Assembly: GCA_942490705.1 (NCBI GenBank)
Contig: CALNXY010000006.1
Span: forward strand, 362,257 to 426,256
From: JAGRCP01 sp942490705
GTDB taxonomy: Bacteria; Chloroflexota; Anaerolineae; Caldilineales; Caldilineaceae
DNA length: 64,000 nt
Direction: 5' to 3'
Position numbers and translations under genes: made by a program. Under the pieces are notes generated by a model. That model saw only the letters and a list, made by a program, of their open reading frames with translations. It had not been told where the DNA came from and searched no databases. Of the stretch, positions 55,482-63,678 are shown one piece after another; the stretch's first letter is position 1, and each line of letters starts with the position of its first letter.

Positions 55482-56303
55482 TTAGAAGCCGCAGAGTTCG
55501 TCCGAAACTTGCCAGAGCCTTTGCGTTTGTGACCTTTCTTCGACTGAAATCTCAAATTCGCGCGGTTCAGACTTATAGAAATACTTGCCTGACTGACCAC
55601 GAACATCTTCAGATACGGCAAGGTAAGCGATGCGCTCACCGCCCTTTTCAGGCTTCTCCAAAAACAGGTTGACCACCTTCATCACGAAGTCAGGGTAATC
55701 GCGAAAGGCATCTGTTGCCAGCACCCCAGGATGCAGCGCATTCACAGTGATGTCCTCGTTCAGTGTTCTATTCGCCAACTCAATTGTGAATAGCGCACAC
55801 GCCAGCTTCGAGTTTGCGTAGGCGCGGCCGGCCTTATAGTCATGTTCGAGCATCAAATTGTCGAAGTCAATCGTACCATTCTTGTATAGCTCGGAAATGA
55901 CGTTGACAATCCGGGCATCTCCGCTTGCGCGCAGGGTATCAAGCAATAATTGGGTGAGCATGAAGGGAGCAAGATAATTGACTGCAAATGTCATTTCGAT
56001 TCCATCAGGCGTAACAGCCCGCTTGGTCTTATATACCCCGGCATTATTGACCAGAACATCGACTGCGTCGAACTGATGCTTGATTTTATCAGCTACCGCC
56101 CGCACAGAGGCTCGATCAGCCAAATCAACTGCAAACAAATGCACGTTTTTGTTGCCGGATTGCGCAAGGATCGCTGCTTGCGCTTCTCTTGACTTGTCGC
56201 TATCTCTGCACAGCATCAGGATTCGGTGGCCCGATTCAGCAAGCATGAGCGCAGCTTCTTTTCCGATACCGGAATTGGAGCCAGTCACGATTATTGTCTT
56301 CAT
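55482..56303 (-). CDS. Short-chain dehydrogenase/reductase (retinol-dehydrogenase-like)
   Basis: 273 residues. NAD(P) motif TGSNSGIGKEAA at the N-terminus, NNAGVYKTK, catalytic Ser in IVNVISELY and Tyr-x3-Lys in AYANSKLA. The family of retinol-dehydrogenase-like SDRs fits (LRASGDARIVNV, VLATDAFRDYPD). Codon use looks more A/T-rich than that of its neighbours, which could mean horizontal acquisition. Confidence 0.92.
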   Translation of the reverse strand: MKTIIVTGSNSGIGKEAALMLAESGHRILMLCRDSDKSREAQAAILAQSGNKNVHLFAVDLADRASVRAVADKIKHQFDAVDVLVNNAGVYKTKRAVTPDGIEMTFAVNYLAPFMLTQLLLDTLRASGDARIVNVISELYKNGTIDFDNLMLEHDYKAGRAYANSKLACALFTIELANRTLNEDITVNALHPGVLATDAFRDYPDFVMKVVNLFLEKPEKGGERIAYLAVSEDVRGQSGKYFYKSEPREFEISVEERSQTQRLWQVSDELCGF

Positions 56304-56564
56304 CGTTTACCATACATCTCCAATTTGTGAGCTTGGCGCTTCTGTCCAGTAAACCGTCAAGCCCTATTTTGAAAGTGACGCATTGCAAGAAACTATATCA
56401 TGAATTTTGCGACCTGTCTCCGCGCAGCCGGCCACGATCGCGAGGCTCAATTTAGATGGCCGGGGTCTGCGCGTTGACAGTCCGCCGGCAAGACGGCATA
56501 ATCCTCTCACTTATCTCCAACCATGATCTATCGACGCACTTGATACCTGCGGCAAGCCGCCCCC

Positions 56565-58253
56565 ATGAAATTTCTTACTTCCCAACTGCTCCATTTTCTG
56601 AAAGATCGTCCGACCCGGGTCGATCTGATCTCCTTGGGACGCTTTTTGGCCCTGCTCGCGGCGCTGATCGCCCTCTACAGCGTGCTCTTCCACTACATCA
56701 TGGCCTACGAGGGGCGACAAGAGAGCTGGATCACCGGCGTCTACTGGACGTTGACGGTGATGTCCACGCTGGGGTTTGGGGACATTACCTTCCAGTCTGA
56801 TCTCGGGCGCGCCTTCTCCACGGTTGTGCTGCTGTCAGGCATTCTGTTCCTGCTCATTCTGTTGCCCTTCACCTTTATCGAGTTCTTCTACGCACCGTGG
56901 ATGAAGGCGCAGGAAGAGGCGCGCGCCCCCACCAATCTGCCTGAGACGAGCCGCGATCACGTGATCATCACCAAGCTGGATGAGGTGACCAGCGCGCTGG
57001 TCGAAAAGCTGGATCGCTATCAGTACGCCTATGTGCTGCTGGTCTCAGACCTGGCTGAGACTTTGCGCCTCTATGACCTGGGCTACAAGGTCGTGCGCGG
57101 CGACCTGGACAATCCGGAAACCTACCGGCAGGTGCAGGCGGCACAGGCCGCCCTGGTGGCGACCACCGCCAGCGACCAGCTGAACACCAATGTCGCCTTC
57201 ACCGTGCGCGAGGTGACGGAAGCGGTGTCGATTACGGCCACAGCCAATGCCGCAGCTTCGGTGGATATCCTCGAGTTGGCGGGCGCCAACTCCGTGCTGC
57301 AACTTGGCAAGATGATGGGACAGGCGTTGGCGCGGCGGGTGTCGGGCGGTGACACCATGGCCCACGTCATCGGCAGCTTTGGCGATCTGCAAATTGCCGA
57401 AGCGATTGTGCGCGATACGCCCCTCGTCGGCCAGACGTTGGGCGAAAGCAACCTGCGTACGCTGGTGGGCATTACCGTCTTGGGAACGTGGCGTCGCGGC
57501 ACGTTTGAAACCGCCAAGCCCGACACGCGCCTCGAAGCCGATAGCATCCTGGTGCTGGCCGGCTCAGCAGAGCAGATCGACCGCTACAATGAACTGCTCT
57601 GCCCGGAACAGCCCAATCAGCAGCCGATTGTGATCATCGGCGGCGGCCGGGTGGGGCGCGAGGCGGGCAGAGCGCTGGCCGAGCGGGGCATGGATTACCG
57701 CATTGTCGAATTGCAGCGCGACCGCATCCGCGATTCGGACAAGTACATCCACGGCGACGCCGCCGAGCTGGACGTGCTCGTCGCTGCGGGCATCCGCGAA
57801 ACGCCTGCGGTACTCGTGACCACCCACGACGACGACATCAACATCTATCTCACCATCTACTGCCGCCGCCTGCGCCCCAATGTGCAGATCATCAGCCGCG
57901 CACGCGTCGACCGCAACATCGCCAGCCTCCATCGCGCCGGGGCCGATTTTGTGCTCTCCTACGCCTCCATGGGCAGCAACGCCATCATCAGTCAGCTTGC
58001 CCGTAGCAACATCCTCATGGTCGCCGAAGGCTTGGACGTCTTCGAGGTGGAAATGCCGCCCGGCCTCGTAGGCAAATCGATCGCCGACAGCGAAATCCGC
58101 ACAAACAGCGGCTGTTCGGTGATCGCCGTGCGCCAAGGGGCGATCACCACGATCAACCCCGATCCCCATGCCCCCCTGCCGGCCGGCGCCGAACTGGTCC
58201 TGATCGGCAGCGTGGAAGCTGAGGAACGCTTTTTGAAGAGCTATGTGGGGTAG
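56565..58253 (+). CDS. Two-TM potassium channel with two RCK modules (TrkA-N/C)
   Basis: 562 residues. Two membrane segments (about 25-45 and 83-110) flank the pore; the selectivity filter is STLGFGD (67-73), a T-L-G-F-G-D variant of TVGYGD. After it come two RCK regions: the first (about 130-345) lacks the Gly-rich nucleotide motif at its start, and the second (from about 350) has the intact IIGGGRVGREAG motif and an acidic E at the end of strand 2 (IVELQ). A TrkA-C domain (about 475-562) ends the protein. MthK- or Kch-like regulation by NAD(H) or ions is expected. Confidence 0.9.
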   Translation: MKFLTSQLLHFLKDRPTRVDLISLGRFLALLAALIALYSVLFHYIMAYEGRQESWITGVYWTLTVMSTLGFGDITFQSDLGRAFSTVVLLSGILFLLILLPFTFIEFFYAPWMKAQEEARAPTNLPETSRDHVIITKLDEVTSALVEKLDRYQYAYVLLVSDLAETLRLYDLGYKVVRGDLDNPETYRQVQAAQAALVATTASDQLNTNVAFTVREVTEAVSITATANAAASVDILELAGANSVLQLGKMMGQALARRVSGGDTMAHVIGSFGDLQIAEAIVRDTPLVGQTLGESNLRTLVGITVLGTWRRGTFETAKPDTRLEADSILVLAGSAEQIDRYNELLCPEQPNQQPIVIIGGGRVGREAGRALAERGMDYRIVELQRDRIRDSDKYIHGDAAELDVLVAAGIRETPAVLVTTHDDDINIYLTIYCRRLRPNVQIISRARVDRNIASLHRAGADFVLSYASMGSNAIISQLARSNILMVAEGLDVFEVEMPPGLVGKSIADSEIRTNSGCSVIAVRQGAITTINPDPHAPLPAGAELVLIGSVEAEERFLKSYVG

Positions 58254-58263
58254 ATCGCAACGG

Positions 58264-58743
58264 CTACCCAAGCCTATGGATCATCTTAGCGCCAAGCGCA
58301 TCATACCCGGAACCGCGGAAGAATGAACGCGCGGACGCATTGAATGCCCAAACATCCAGAACGATCTGCGTGAGGCCGTACGATATGGCAAGCCGGTCGC
58401 AATCAGCGAGCAACATGCGGCCCAAGCCCATTCTTCGATAAGCAGGAGCCACCTCAAGTTGAGCGATATGTCCGTATCTCTGCGCATGGGTGAACAGGCT
58501 CTGCGGTCGTTCCTCAACTTGAAACACCACGTGACCGGCAACCGTCATGTCATCGATAGCGACACGGATCGTTGTGTTCGGCAACGTGAGCAGCGACGCC
58601 AAATGCGCGTGCGCGTCCGTCAAGCCGAATGGGCGGTAGATGTCGGGAAATGCCTCGACATGGGCATTCTGCAGACGCACCATTGCAGCAGCCAAGCCAG
58701 GCAGATCGGTTTGAATGGCGTCTCGAATCGGGTATCGTGGCAT
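58264..58743 (-). CDS. GNAT family N-acetyltransferase (RimI-like)
   Basis: About 159 residues from the ATG at 58743 (MPRYPIRDAIQTDLP). The acetyl-CoA motif is VAPAYRRMGLGRMLL (Q/R-x-x-G-x-G/A), preceded by the strand GHIAQLEV and followed by VLDVWAFNASARSFFRGSGY, the usual RimI pattern. Target unknown. It is convergent with the channel gene and ends 10 bases after it. Confidence 0.87.
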   Translation of the reverse strand: MPRYPIRDAIQTDLPGLAAAMVRLQNAHVEAFPDIYRPFGLTDAHAHLASLLTLPNTTIRVAIDDMTVAGHVVFQVEERPQSLFTHAQRYGHIAQLEVAPAYRRMGLGRMLLADCDRLAISYGLTQIVLDVWAFNASARSFFRGSGYDALGAKMIHRLG

Positions 58744-58942
58744 GGGTCTCATCGGCAAACAAAGGGATCACTTAGCGGTCTGGAAGCGGACGGCCAATTC
58801 CGGACAGAACAGCAACAAGCGCTCAAGCGTACGCCGTGCCCAACCCTGGACCCGATGCGCGAGCGGCCAAGGTGGTCGGGCAAGAGATCAATTACTGAAA
58901 AAATCCTGTTGATGACCCAGATCAGAATCGAGCTTCCGCATT

Positions 58943-59158
58943 CTATCCTTCCCCTAGTCCATGCTGAATAGCGATCACTGCCGCTTGCGTGCGATCTGAG
59001 ACGTCCATCTTGGCGAAGATGGCGCTGACGTGATTGCGCACGGTTCCTTCGGAGAGGTACAGTTGGGCGGCGATGTCGGCGTTGCTGAAGCCACGGGCCA
59101 GCAGACGCAGCACGTCCACTTCGAGCGCGGTCAGCTTGTCAGTGATGAGCGTAGCCGC
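58943..59158 (-). pseudogene. C-terminal LuxR-type HTH fragment of a NarL-like response regulator
   Basis: Only the DNA-binding end is present: LTALEVDVLRLLARGFSNADIA and then QLYLSEGTVRNHVSAIFAKM, a complete LuxR HTH. The receiver domain that should come first is missing; instead the frame runs into sequence of a truncated transposase at about 59155. The gene is therefore broken by a deletion or insertion; the fragment could not sense phosphorylation. Confidence 0.8.
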
Positions 59159-59826
59159 GGTGCCCCTTCTTGCAGTTGACGGCAGTAGGCCTTGATGGTC
59201 TGAGGAAAGCTCGCCTTGTCGCTGCTGTTCCCATCCAGCACTTCCAGCCATAACGGCAACGCCGATGCCTGACTCGTGATTAGACTGACCACCACCTGCT
59301 TCAAGTCTGGCCGCTGTTCTTTGGAGTAGCCGTGTCTGATTTCCACCGCCTCCATCACCTCAACGGTGCGCTGGGCCGCCTCCGACTCGTACGCCCCGTG
59401 TAGGCTGAAGCTGCTCGTATCCAGATGGGCATACTCTGTCTCCACCTCGAACACCCGCACCGCTTCACTGGCTACCCGGGCAAACATCTCGGTCACTCCG
59501 GCCTGCTGCACCTCATCCAACGCGCGCCCCAGCGTATCGTCGTTGAAATCGTCCGCCACCAACCCCTCCCCAATCAACAGGTCGACTGGCTTGTTCCTCA
59601 TGTATTCCGGCATCAGGTACAACGCTCGCCCTGTTAGACCCAGGGCATTGAGCACCATGGCCTGGACCGCCTGTCCACAGCTCACCTTGCGCGCCGTGGG
59701 CATAAGAATCGACTCATCGATGATTCGGATCAGGTTGATCTGCCGGCAGATGCCTGCCACGATCCCCAGATGACGGGAACCCTCTGGGTGCCGTTCTGTT
59801 GTGTATTCAATCCCTGTCGTCTCCAT
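59131..59826 (-). mobile_element. Truncated IS1634-family (DUF4277) transposase
   Basis: N-terminal about 220 residues of a transposase that is normally over 500 long. DHLGIVAG-like start (HPEGSRHLGIVAGICRQ), AQAMVLNALGLTGRALYLMP and HLDTSSFSLHGAYE with the first catalytic-type Asp (HLDTSSF) mark the IS1634 family; the C-terminal catalytic part is deleted and the frame ends in APRLRSSLTS, read through the response-regulator remnant. The IS left end lies around 59880-59912, where the palindrome ATTCCGCA/TGCGGAAT is seen inside a P-loop kinase gene. Inactive remnant. Confidence 0.85.
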
Positions 59827-59887
59827 ACCCCGTAGCTTACCGGAGTTCTGGAACTTCCGTCTATATTTGCCGTCGCGTTATTCCGCA

Positions 59888-60031
59888 TTACCCCCAATTC
59901 TTGCTGCGGAATGTGGGCAATTGCCATTCATCGGGCGTGAGTCGAAGCGCCGAGCGCTCAACTTCAAGCTGGCGCGCCAGCGTTGTTTTTCCTGAACAAG
60001 GAAGTCCGACCATCAGGTGGAGAGTCGCCAT
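59888..60031 (-). pseudogene. N-terminal fragment of an AAA/zeta-toxin-like P-loop kinase, cut by the IS
   Basis: 47 residues from the ATG at 60031. The P-loop is GLPCSGKTTLARQLE, followed by ALRLTPDEW, a pattern of small P-loop kinases found often in gene cassettes. GGAG lies before the start (TTGGAGTACTAGAC). The frame ends in the IS-derived palindrome, so the rest of the gene is lost. It follows directly the attC-like site at 60063-60162. Confidence 0.75.
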
Positions 60032-60062
60032 GTCTAGTACTCCAATAGTGTATAAACGAGCC

Positions 60063-60162
60063 GCCCAACGTTCTTGCGCTTTAGCTACGCCGCTCAGCGG
60101 TGCAGCTGTCGGACCGAGCGTAGCACGCGAGGCACGGCGTCTGCTGAAAGCGCCATCTAGAC
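60063..60162 (-). repeat. attC-like integron recombination site (site 1)
   Basis: On the minus strand the site ends with the R' core GTTGGGC (plus-strand GCCCAAC, 60063-60069), which fits GTTRRRY. The R'' core is degenerate (GTCTAGA, 60156-60162). Between them two arms pair over about 16 bases: GCGCTTT-AGC-ACGCCG with unpaired extra bases only in the arm next to R''. This one-sided bulge pattern is the hallmark of attC. It starts 23 bases after the stop of the gene at 60185 and ends 32 bases before the next gene's ATG. Confidence 0.7.
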
Positions 60163-60184
60163 GCTGAGTGACTCGCCCTGCCGA

Positions 60185-60574
60185 TCACGCAATGAGTGCT
60201 ACGACCAAACTTGAGCCCAGCATCACTATTGCGACGGGCGCCCAGACGCGCCTCTCGACCGCGCTGGAGGTGATCGAGTTCAGTACAAGGCTCACAGCCG
60301 CGAACGCGACCACCACCCATATCAGCCAGGAGGCGGCCGGCGCCCATGTGTCGAGTGCCAATCCTGAACGGGCGATAACGACTGCGGCCAGCAGGGTGAG
60401 GACGAGTGCTTGCACGATGGCCGCGACGCGCATCGGCGCCGGGAAGCGGCCTGGGAACGTGCCACCCATCGCGTAAGCGCCCCACGGCGCGCCCATGGCG
60501 AGGGCGAGCTGGAATCCCACCGCGCCGACCGTCACAGCGACAAAGATGATAGCGGCGATCGACTTCACGTCCAT
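60185..60574 (-). CDS. Small four-TM membrane protein of unknown function (cassette gene)
   Basis: 129 residues from the ATG at 60574 (MDVKSIAAIIFV), preceded by GGAGA. Four hydrophobic segments are predicted: residues about 3-22, 48-68, 75-95 and 108-128. A conserved-looking loop MGAPWGAYAMGG and then FPGRFPAPMR joins the first two; similar small proteins exist in many bacteria without known function. It is bounded exactly by attC-like sites on both sides, so it is the gene of a single cassette of about 530 bases. Confidence 0.8.
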   Translation of the reverse strand: MDVKSIAAIIFVAVTVGAVGFQLALAMGAPWGAYAMGGTFPGRFPAPMRVAAIVQALVLTLLAAVVIARSGLALDTWAPAASWLIWVVVAFAAVSLVLNSITSSAVERRVWAPVAIVMLGSSLVVALIA

Positions 60575-60592
60575 AGAAAATTCTCCGATTGT

Positions 60593-60719
60593 GTCTAACG
60601 ATTTGCGTAACCAAGCACGGGACTGCGTGGACAATATCATCGACTACAATCCCTCATCAAACGAGCAGCCTACTTTGAAGGCGCAAGACACCCGTGCTCT
60701 GGCTGACGCGATGTTTGGC
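60593..60719 (-). repeat. attC-like integron recombination site (site 2)
   Basis: 127 bases. R' is GTTAGAC (plus-strand GTCTAAC, 60593-60599), a perfect GTTRRRY; R'' is GCCAAAC (plus-strand GTTTGGC, 60713-60719), one mismatch from RYYYAAC. The arms 60605-60621 and 60692-60710 pair as GCGT-A-CCA-AGCACGGG with one mismatch and two unpaired G's, both in the arm next to R''. It begins 35 bases after the stop of the gene at 60754 and its R' leads into GTTAGACACAATCGGAG, the leader of the next gene. Confidence 0.75.
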
Positions 60720-60753
60720 TACTTCTTTGTTTGCGATAGGAAAGCAAATTCGC

Positions 60754-61257
60754 TCATATAAGTCGGAGGATGATGAGCAGCAGAATTGATGTTGAACTTG
60801 CAAAAGCGGTACGGATGATGTTCCAACGATTCCAGCGCGCCTCAAAGCGCTGCCGCTCAGTAGCCTGTGCAGCTTCATCCAGTGCATTTAGGTCCAGCGC
60901 CTGCACTCGATTGTTGAGCGGGATGTTGACGGTGCCTGTCGGCAATTGGACGCCGACGATGTACAGCACTGCCGCAACGATCATGAGGATGCGACTGATG
61001 CCTTCAAGCTGCCGGAAACCGAGAAGAGCAGCGATCAACAAAGCCGCAACCGACCCAGCCCAAACGAGTATGAAGAGTGGCTGGCTATTTTGAATCACCC
61101 GATCGATGACTTGAAATGCCCGCAGAAAATCACGGTCGCTTAGTGTGCCGATGCCGGGCATCACGACAATGGCGAAGAGAAGAATGAAGCCCGTTGCCAG
61201 CGTGCAGAGAAAGGCGGCCAGGATTAACATATTGGTGAAAATGGTTTCGATTATCAT
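60754..61257 (-). CDS. DUF1772 (anthrone oxygenase-like) membrane protein (cassette gene)
   Basis: 167 residues from the ATG at 61257, preceded by GGAG. Four membrane segments; the conserved features are VVMPGIGTLSDRDFLRAFQ, QPLFILVW, the IPLNNRVQ motif and the FEARWNRWNIIRTAFA loop, which together mark DUF1772 (anthrone-oxygenase family). Enzymatic role is uncertain. Its 3' end is followed at 35 bases by attC-like site 2, so it too appears to be a cassette gene. Confidence 0.85.
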   Translation of the reverse strand: MIIETIFTNMLILAAFLCTLATGFILLFAIVVMPGIGTLSDRDFLRAFQVIDRVIQNSQPLFILVWAGSVAALLIAALLGFRQLEGISRILMIVAAVLYIVGVQLPTGTVNIPLNNRVQALDLNALDEAAQATERQRFEARWNRWNIIRTAFASSTSILLLIILRLI

Positions 61258-61284
61258 GGTTTCATCTCCATTACTGAATTGGTA

Positions 61285-61397
61285 GGCCAACAACGCCGGT
61301 GCTAGAAGCCTGGATGTCCGGTTACAAATTTGGACATCCAGGCTTCTACTTTCGTGCATGATGTAATACCCGATCATGGTCTGGAGGCTGGTTAGCA
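61285..61397 (-). repeat. Weak attC-like region upstream of the DUF1772 gene
   Basis: On the minus strand GTTGGCC (plus 61285-61291) sits 27 bases above the DUF1772 ATG, as an R' core would, and TGCTAAC (plus 61391-61397) could be R''. The arms next to the cores pair poorly, and a 17-base perfect hairpin (61303-61319 and 61332-61348) occupies the middle, so this would be a damaged or interrupted site. Confidence 0.3.
61303..61348. repeat. 17-bp perfect hairpin AGAAGCCTGGATGTCC
   Basis: Arms 61303-61319 and 61332-61348, 12-base loop. Located just upstream of the DUF1772 gene. It begins AGAAGCCTG, vaguely like the AGAAGTCTG hairpins at 9754 and 13177, but is not the same sequence. Confidence 0.7.
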
Positions 61398-61980
61398 ACG
61401 TATCGTCATTTTCCGCTAACGCAATGCACCTAAACCAAATGCTTTATAGACCAAAATGCGTCTCCATTCGCGTACAAGGATATTGTATTTGAACAAAGGT
61501 GGCCTGTCGGCCTACGAAGGTTCTATTCGTGGAAGTATTCGAGGCTTGGGAAAGGTTCTAGTGGAGTGGGTATGCAATGGCAGAAGAGCGGCAACGTTGT
61601 CAGACGGGCCGGGGCCAAATGAGACGACGGTGACAATTGTGAACCGCCACCGGCCAGGGCTGTTCCTATGGCTCACAAGCTTTGCAATCGAAACGGCTAT
61701 GCCGAGTCTCTCCAAGGCCGCGCCGAGGCAATTTGCTCGGCAGGAGTTCGTTGGCCCGCAGACGCAGTAGAATCGATAAAGGTTACCTTCTTACTGAACC
61801 CGGCCAAGAGGAAAAAGCGAAGCGGTCTGCCGGCATTTGACCAAGAGCTCTGCCGGCGCAAGGCATGGCTGAATGGCCATAGGGAACAGCGCTTACGTGA
61901 TTTAACGAGAGGTTGGCCGTCAGATCCAGCGGCTGAACAGCGTACCGTTACAGCGCTGCTAGCCCTATTATGCTTCTACT
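61398..61980. other. Stretch without a recognisable gene
   Basis: About 580 bases. Open frames exist on both strands but have no recognisable motif, no good ribosome-binding site and arginine/serine-rich compositions typical of chance translation. It may be a gene-less or decayed cassette. ATTTAAC near 61900 fits an attC R core but has no partner. Confidence 0.4.
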
Positions 61981-62619
61981 CTACCGACTCGAAATCTCCC
62001 GGTTTCGAGCGGACCCCATAGCCATTCTGACGATCACAACGATTACGGTCAGGGTAAATACAGAAAACAGGACTGGAAGAAATTTCAACGAGCCCGGCGA
62101 GTCTTTGCTCAAGAAGTAGAGATTTTCGGGATCAAAGTCAAATGGAGCGTTGTGCCGGTACCACTCGACGGTGTATTGGGTGTTGAGTCCAACCGGCGGA
62201 TTGACCCAGCGACGCTCGCCGGGACGGGGCGTTACGGGGTAGAGTATGCCGGTAGCCACAACCTCGCCTTGCCCCGCATCAAGCGACTCGTAGGCGTCGC
62301 TTTCCATCACAACCAGCACTGGGTCGGCGGCGGTCCACCCGGCATCTACCAGCGGCACCTGTGAGAATGTGTAGGTTTCGGTCCGTTTTGTCGCGCTATC
62401 ACGTACGGTGTAAGTTTCGGTCAGGGTTAATTCGCGTGCCGGGTAGCCTCGAATGGTTACGTAGGCCGGCAAGTCAGGGCGATTGGTAACAAGGTCTTCC
62501 AGTCGCACTTCCTGAAGTTCATCAGGAAGATTTGCGCTCGCCAGGTATTGAGGCACCGAAGCGCCCATCCAGACCGACACCACGCACACGGGTAATCCGC
62601 CAATAATGACGGGAATCAA
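61981..62619 (-). CDS. Membrane protein of unknown function, C-terminal part (frameshifted)
   Basis: Main part of a membrane protein whose N-terminus is encoded at 62522-62788 in another frame. Two hydrophobic segments flank a 140-residue extracytoplasmic domain (YVTIRGYPARELTLTETYTV, TFSQVPLVDAGWT, ATGILYPVTPRPGERRWV). This one-domain, two-end-anchor layout resembles some GIDE/DUF3592-like membrane proteins, but I cannot assign it. The frame upstream of the nominal start reads PWQTLIPVIIGGLPVC, the natural continuation of the other ORF's LTLWQRQ. Confidence 0.65.
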   Translation of the reverse strand: MIPVIIGGLPVCVVSVWMGASVPQYLASANLPDELQEVRLEDLVTNRPDLPAYVTIRGYPARELTLTETYTVRDSATKRTETYTFSQVPLVDAGWTAADPVLVVMESDAYESLDAGQGEVVATGILYPVTPRPGERRWVNPPVGLNTQYTVEWYRHNAPFDFDPENLYFLSKDSPGSLKFLPVLFSVFTLTVIVVIVRMAMGSARNREISSR

Positions 62620-62788
62620 CGTTTGCCATGGGCTGCCTCTGCCACAGAGTCAGCAGCATCCCGCCGCTGACCAGCCCGAATAGCCCAAATGCAAATGTTT
62701 TGGGCCAATTGTATAGATCTCCAACCTCGGCTGTGGAGGCGCCAAAAATTACCCACGCTAGTACCCAAAGTGTAATGGTCAGGGCCAT
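62522..62788 (-). CDS. Membrane protein of unknown function, N-terminal part (frameshifted)
   Basis: Starts MALTITLWVLAWVIFG (ATG 62788) and has two membrane segments (about residues 3-18 and 30-50: TFAFGLFGLVSGGMLLTLW). After WQRQ the frame turns to chance sequence, while the proper continuation is in the frame of the 61981 ORF. Removing one base of the GGG at 62630-62632 would join them into one protein of about 268 residues. Confidence 0.6.
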   Translation of the reverse strand: MALTITLWVLAWVIFGASTAEVGDLYNWPKTFAFGLFGLVSGGMLLTLWQRQPMANVDSRHYWRITRVRGVGLDGRFGASIPGERKSS

Positions 62789-63061
62789 TACACCGCGCAC
62801 GATTCCGGCTTTTGAGGTATCGACTCTGAAAAAGGTGATAATGTGCTCTATGATGCGTAACTCTCAAATAAAATGTACGTATCTTCGGTGCGCCTGCCAA
62901 CAGAGAAATTACCGCCCGGGCGGGCGGCGTGGAGATCGGTCGTTGAACAAACTCATTGACGCGAGCGGGCACCTGGGTTTGCCGAGCTTTGGCCCGGCCC
63001 GGCGAAAGCGAGGTTGGCGCGACGGCGTTTGTTGACCAGACTGACGCTATGAGCCAGACGA

Positions 63062-63108
63062 TACCAACTCACTGTGCTATCTCCCGCAGCTTCCACGGCT
63101 GGTTGGTT
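63062..63108 (-). repeat. Weak attC-like site overlapping the end of the HEPN-like gene
   Basis: On the minus strand AACCAAC (63102-63108) and GTTGGTA (63062-63068) are nearly perfect mates, spaced as R'' and R', with the gene's stop codon between them. The inner arms pair only over three bases, so support is weak. Confidence 0.3.
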
Positions 63109-63646
63109 CTACGGCTGGAGAGCGCTGCAGACCTGCTGTGATAATAATGTAATCCAATGTGACAACTCTGCCTGGGTGGATCTCCTCGTCGCCTATGACG
63201 AGATCATCGAAATCGGAGTTGGCAGGGATATCGAAGTTCTTCATCCACCATAGCTCGATCTTTGTTAGCAGAGCTCTGATTATCCAGAAATGCTCCTCAT
63301 CTACCCGCAATGTAGGTTCGAAAAGAATCTCGGGGAGTTCATGCGCTATCTGATTCCTATGGCTACGAATCTTGCGTATGTTGTCAATGTCGACGCTCTC
63401 TATTACTCCATTGCTTTGGAGCCATAGACAAGATGCAAATAGGACATCCTTATGTGCTCGAATGACTTCATCTATATACTGTTGGTCAGGGACCGGTTTA
63501 CCATCCCTATAGTCGAATGTGAAGAACTGACGTATGTTCTCAATGATCGCGCTCTTGAGAAGTTCGTATACTGTCAGGTACAAGGACGCCCTGAGCAAGT
63601 TTTCTTGTACATTTTCAGGGTTCAGAACTTCGTCTATATTGGTCAT
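63077..63646 (-). CDS. HEPN-like domain protein, possible RNase/defence-related
   Basis: 189 residues, unrecognised as a whole. Mostly helical, with the sequence RKIRSHRNQIAHELPE at residues 91-106; R97-N-x3-H102 is the RX4-6H motif of HEPN ribonucleases, and the helices around it (LYLTVYELLKSAIIENIRQF; EHFWIIRALLTKIELWWMKNF) suit a HEPN bundle. Its C-terminal tail EPTSRGSCGR lies in an attC-like sequence and may have been replaced. HEPN proteins often act in toxin-antitoxin and phage-defence systems; no antitoxin partner is adjacent unless it is the partial upstream gene. Confidence 0.65.
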   Translation of the reverse strand: MTNIDEVLNPENVQENLLRASLYLTVYELLKSAIIENIRQFFTFDYRDGKPVPDQQYIDEVIRAHKDVLFASCLWLQSNGVIESVDIDNIRKIRSHRNQIAHELPEILFEPTLRVDEEHFWIIRALLTKIELWWMKNFDIPANSDFDDLVIGDEEIHPGRVVTLDYIIITAGLQRSPAVEPTSRGSCGR

Positions 63647-63678
63647 TTTTCACTTGTCTCAGCACAATGTCGAAAGCC

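Noticed and set aside
58800..58870. An attC-like half (GCAACAAGCGCTCAAGCGTACGCC region) left of the response-regulator fragment
   Set aside because: No matching right half follows; a single resemblance is not enough.
61456..62021. Two plus-strand frames of 104 and 117 codons in the gene-less stretch
   Set aside because: Arg/Ser-rich chance translation, no SD sequence, opposite orientation to all surrounding genes and no recognisable motif.
62895..62948. Another attC-like site (TGCCAAC ... GTTGAAC) above the unknown membrane gene
   Set aside because: Only the cores match; the inner arms form a short CCGCCCG stem that does not extend to the cores.
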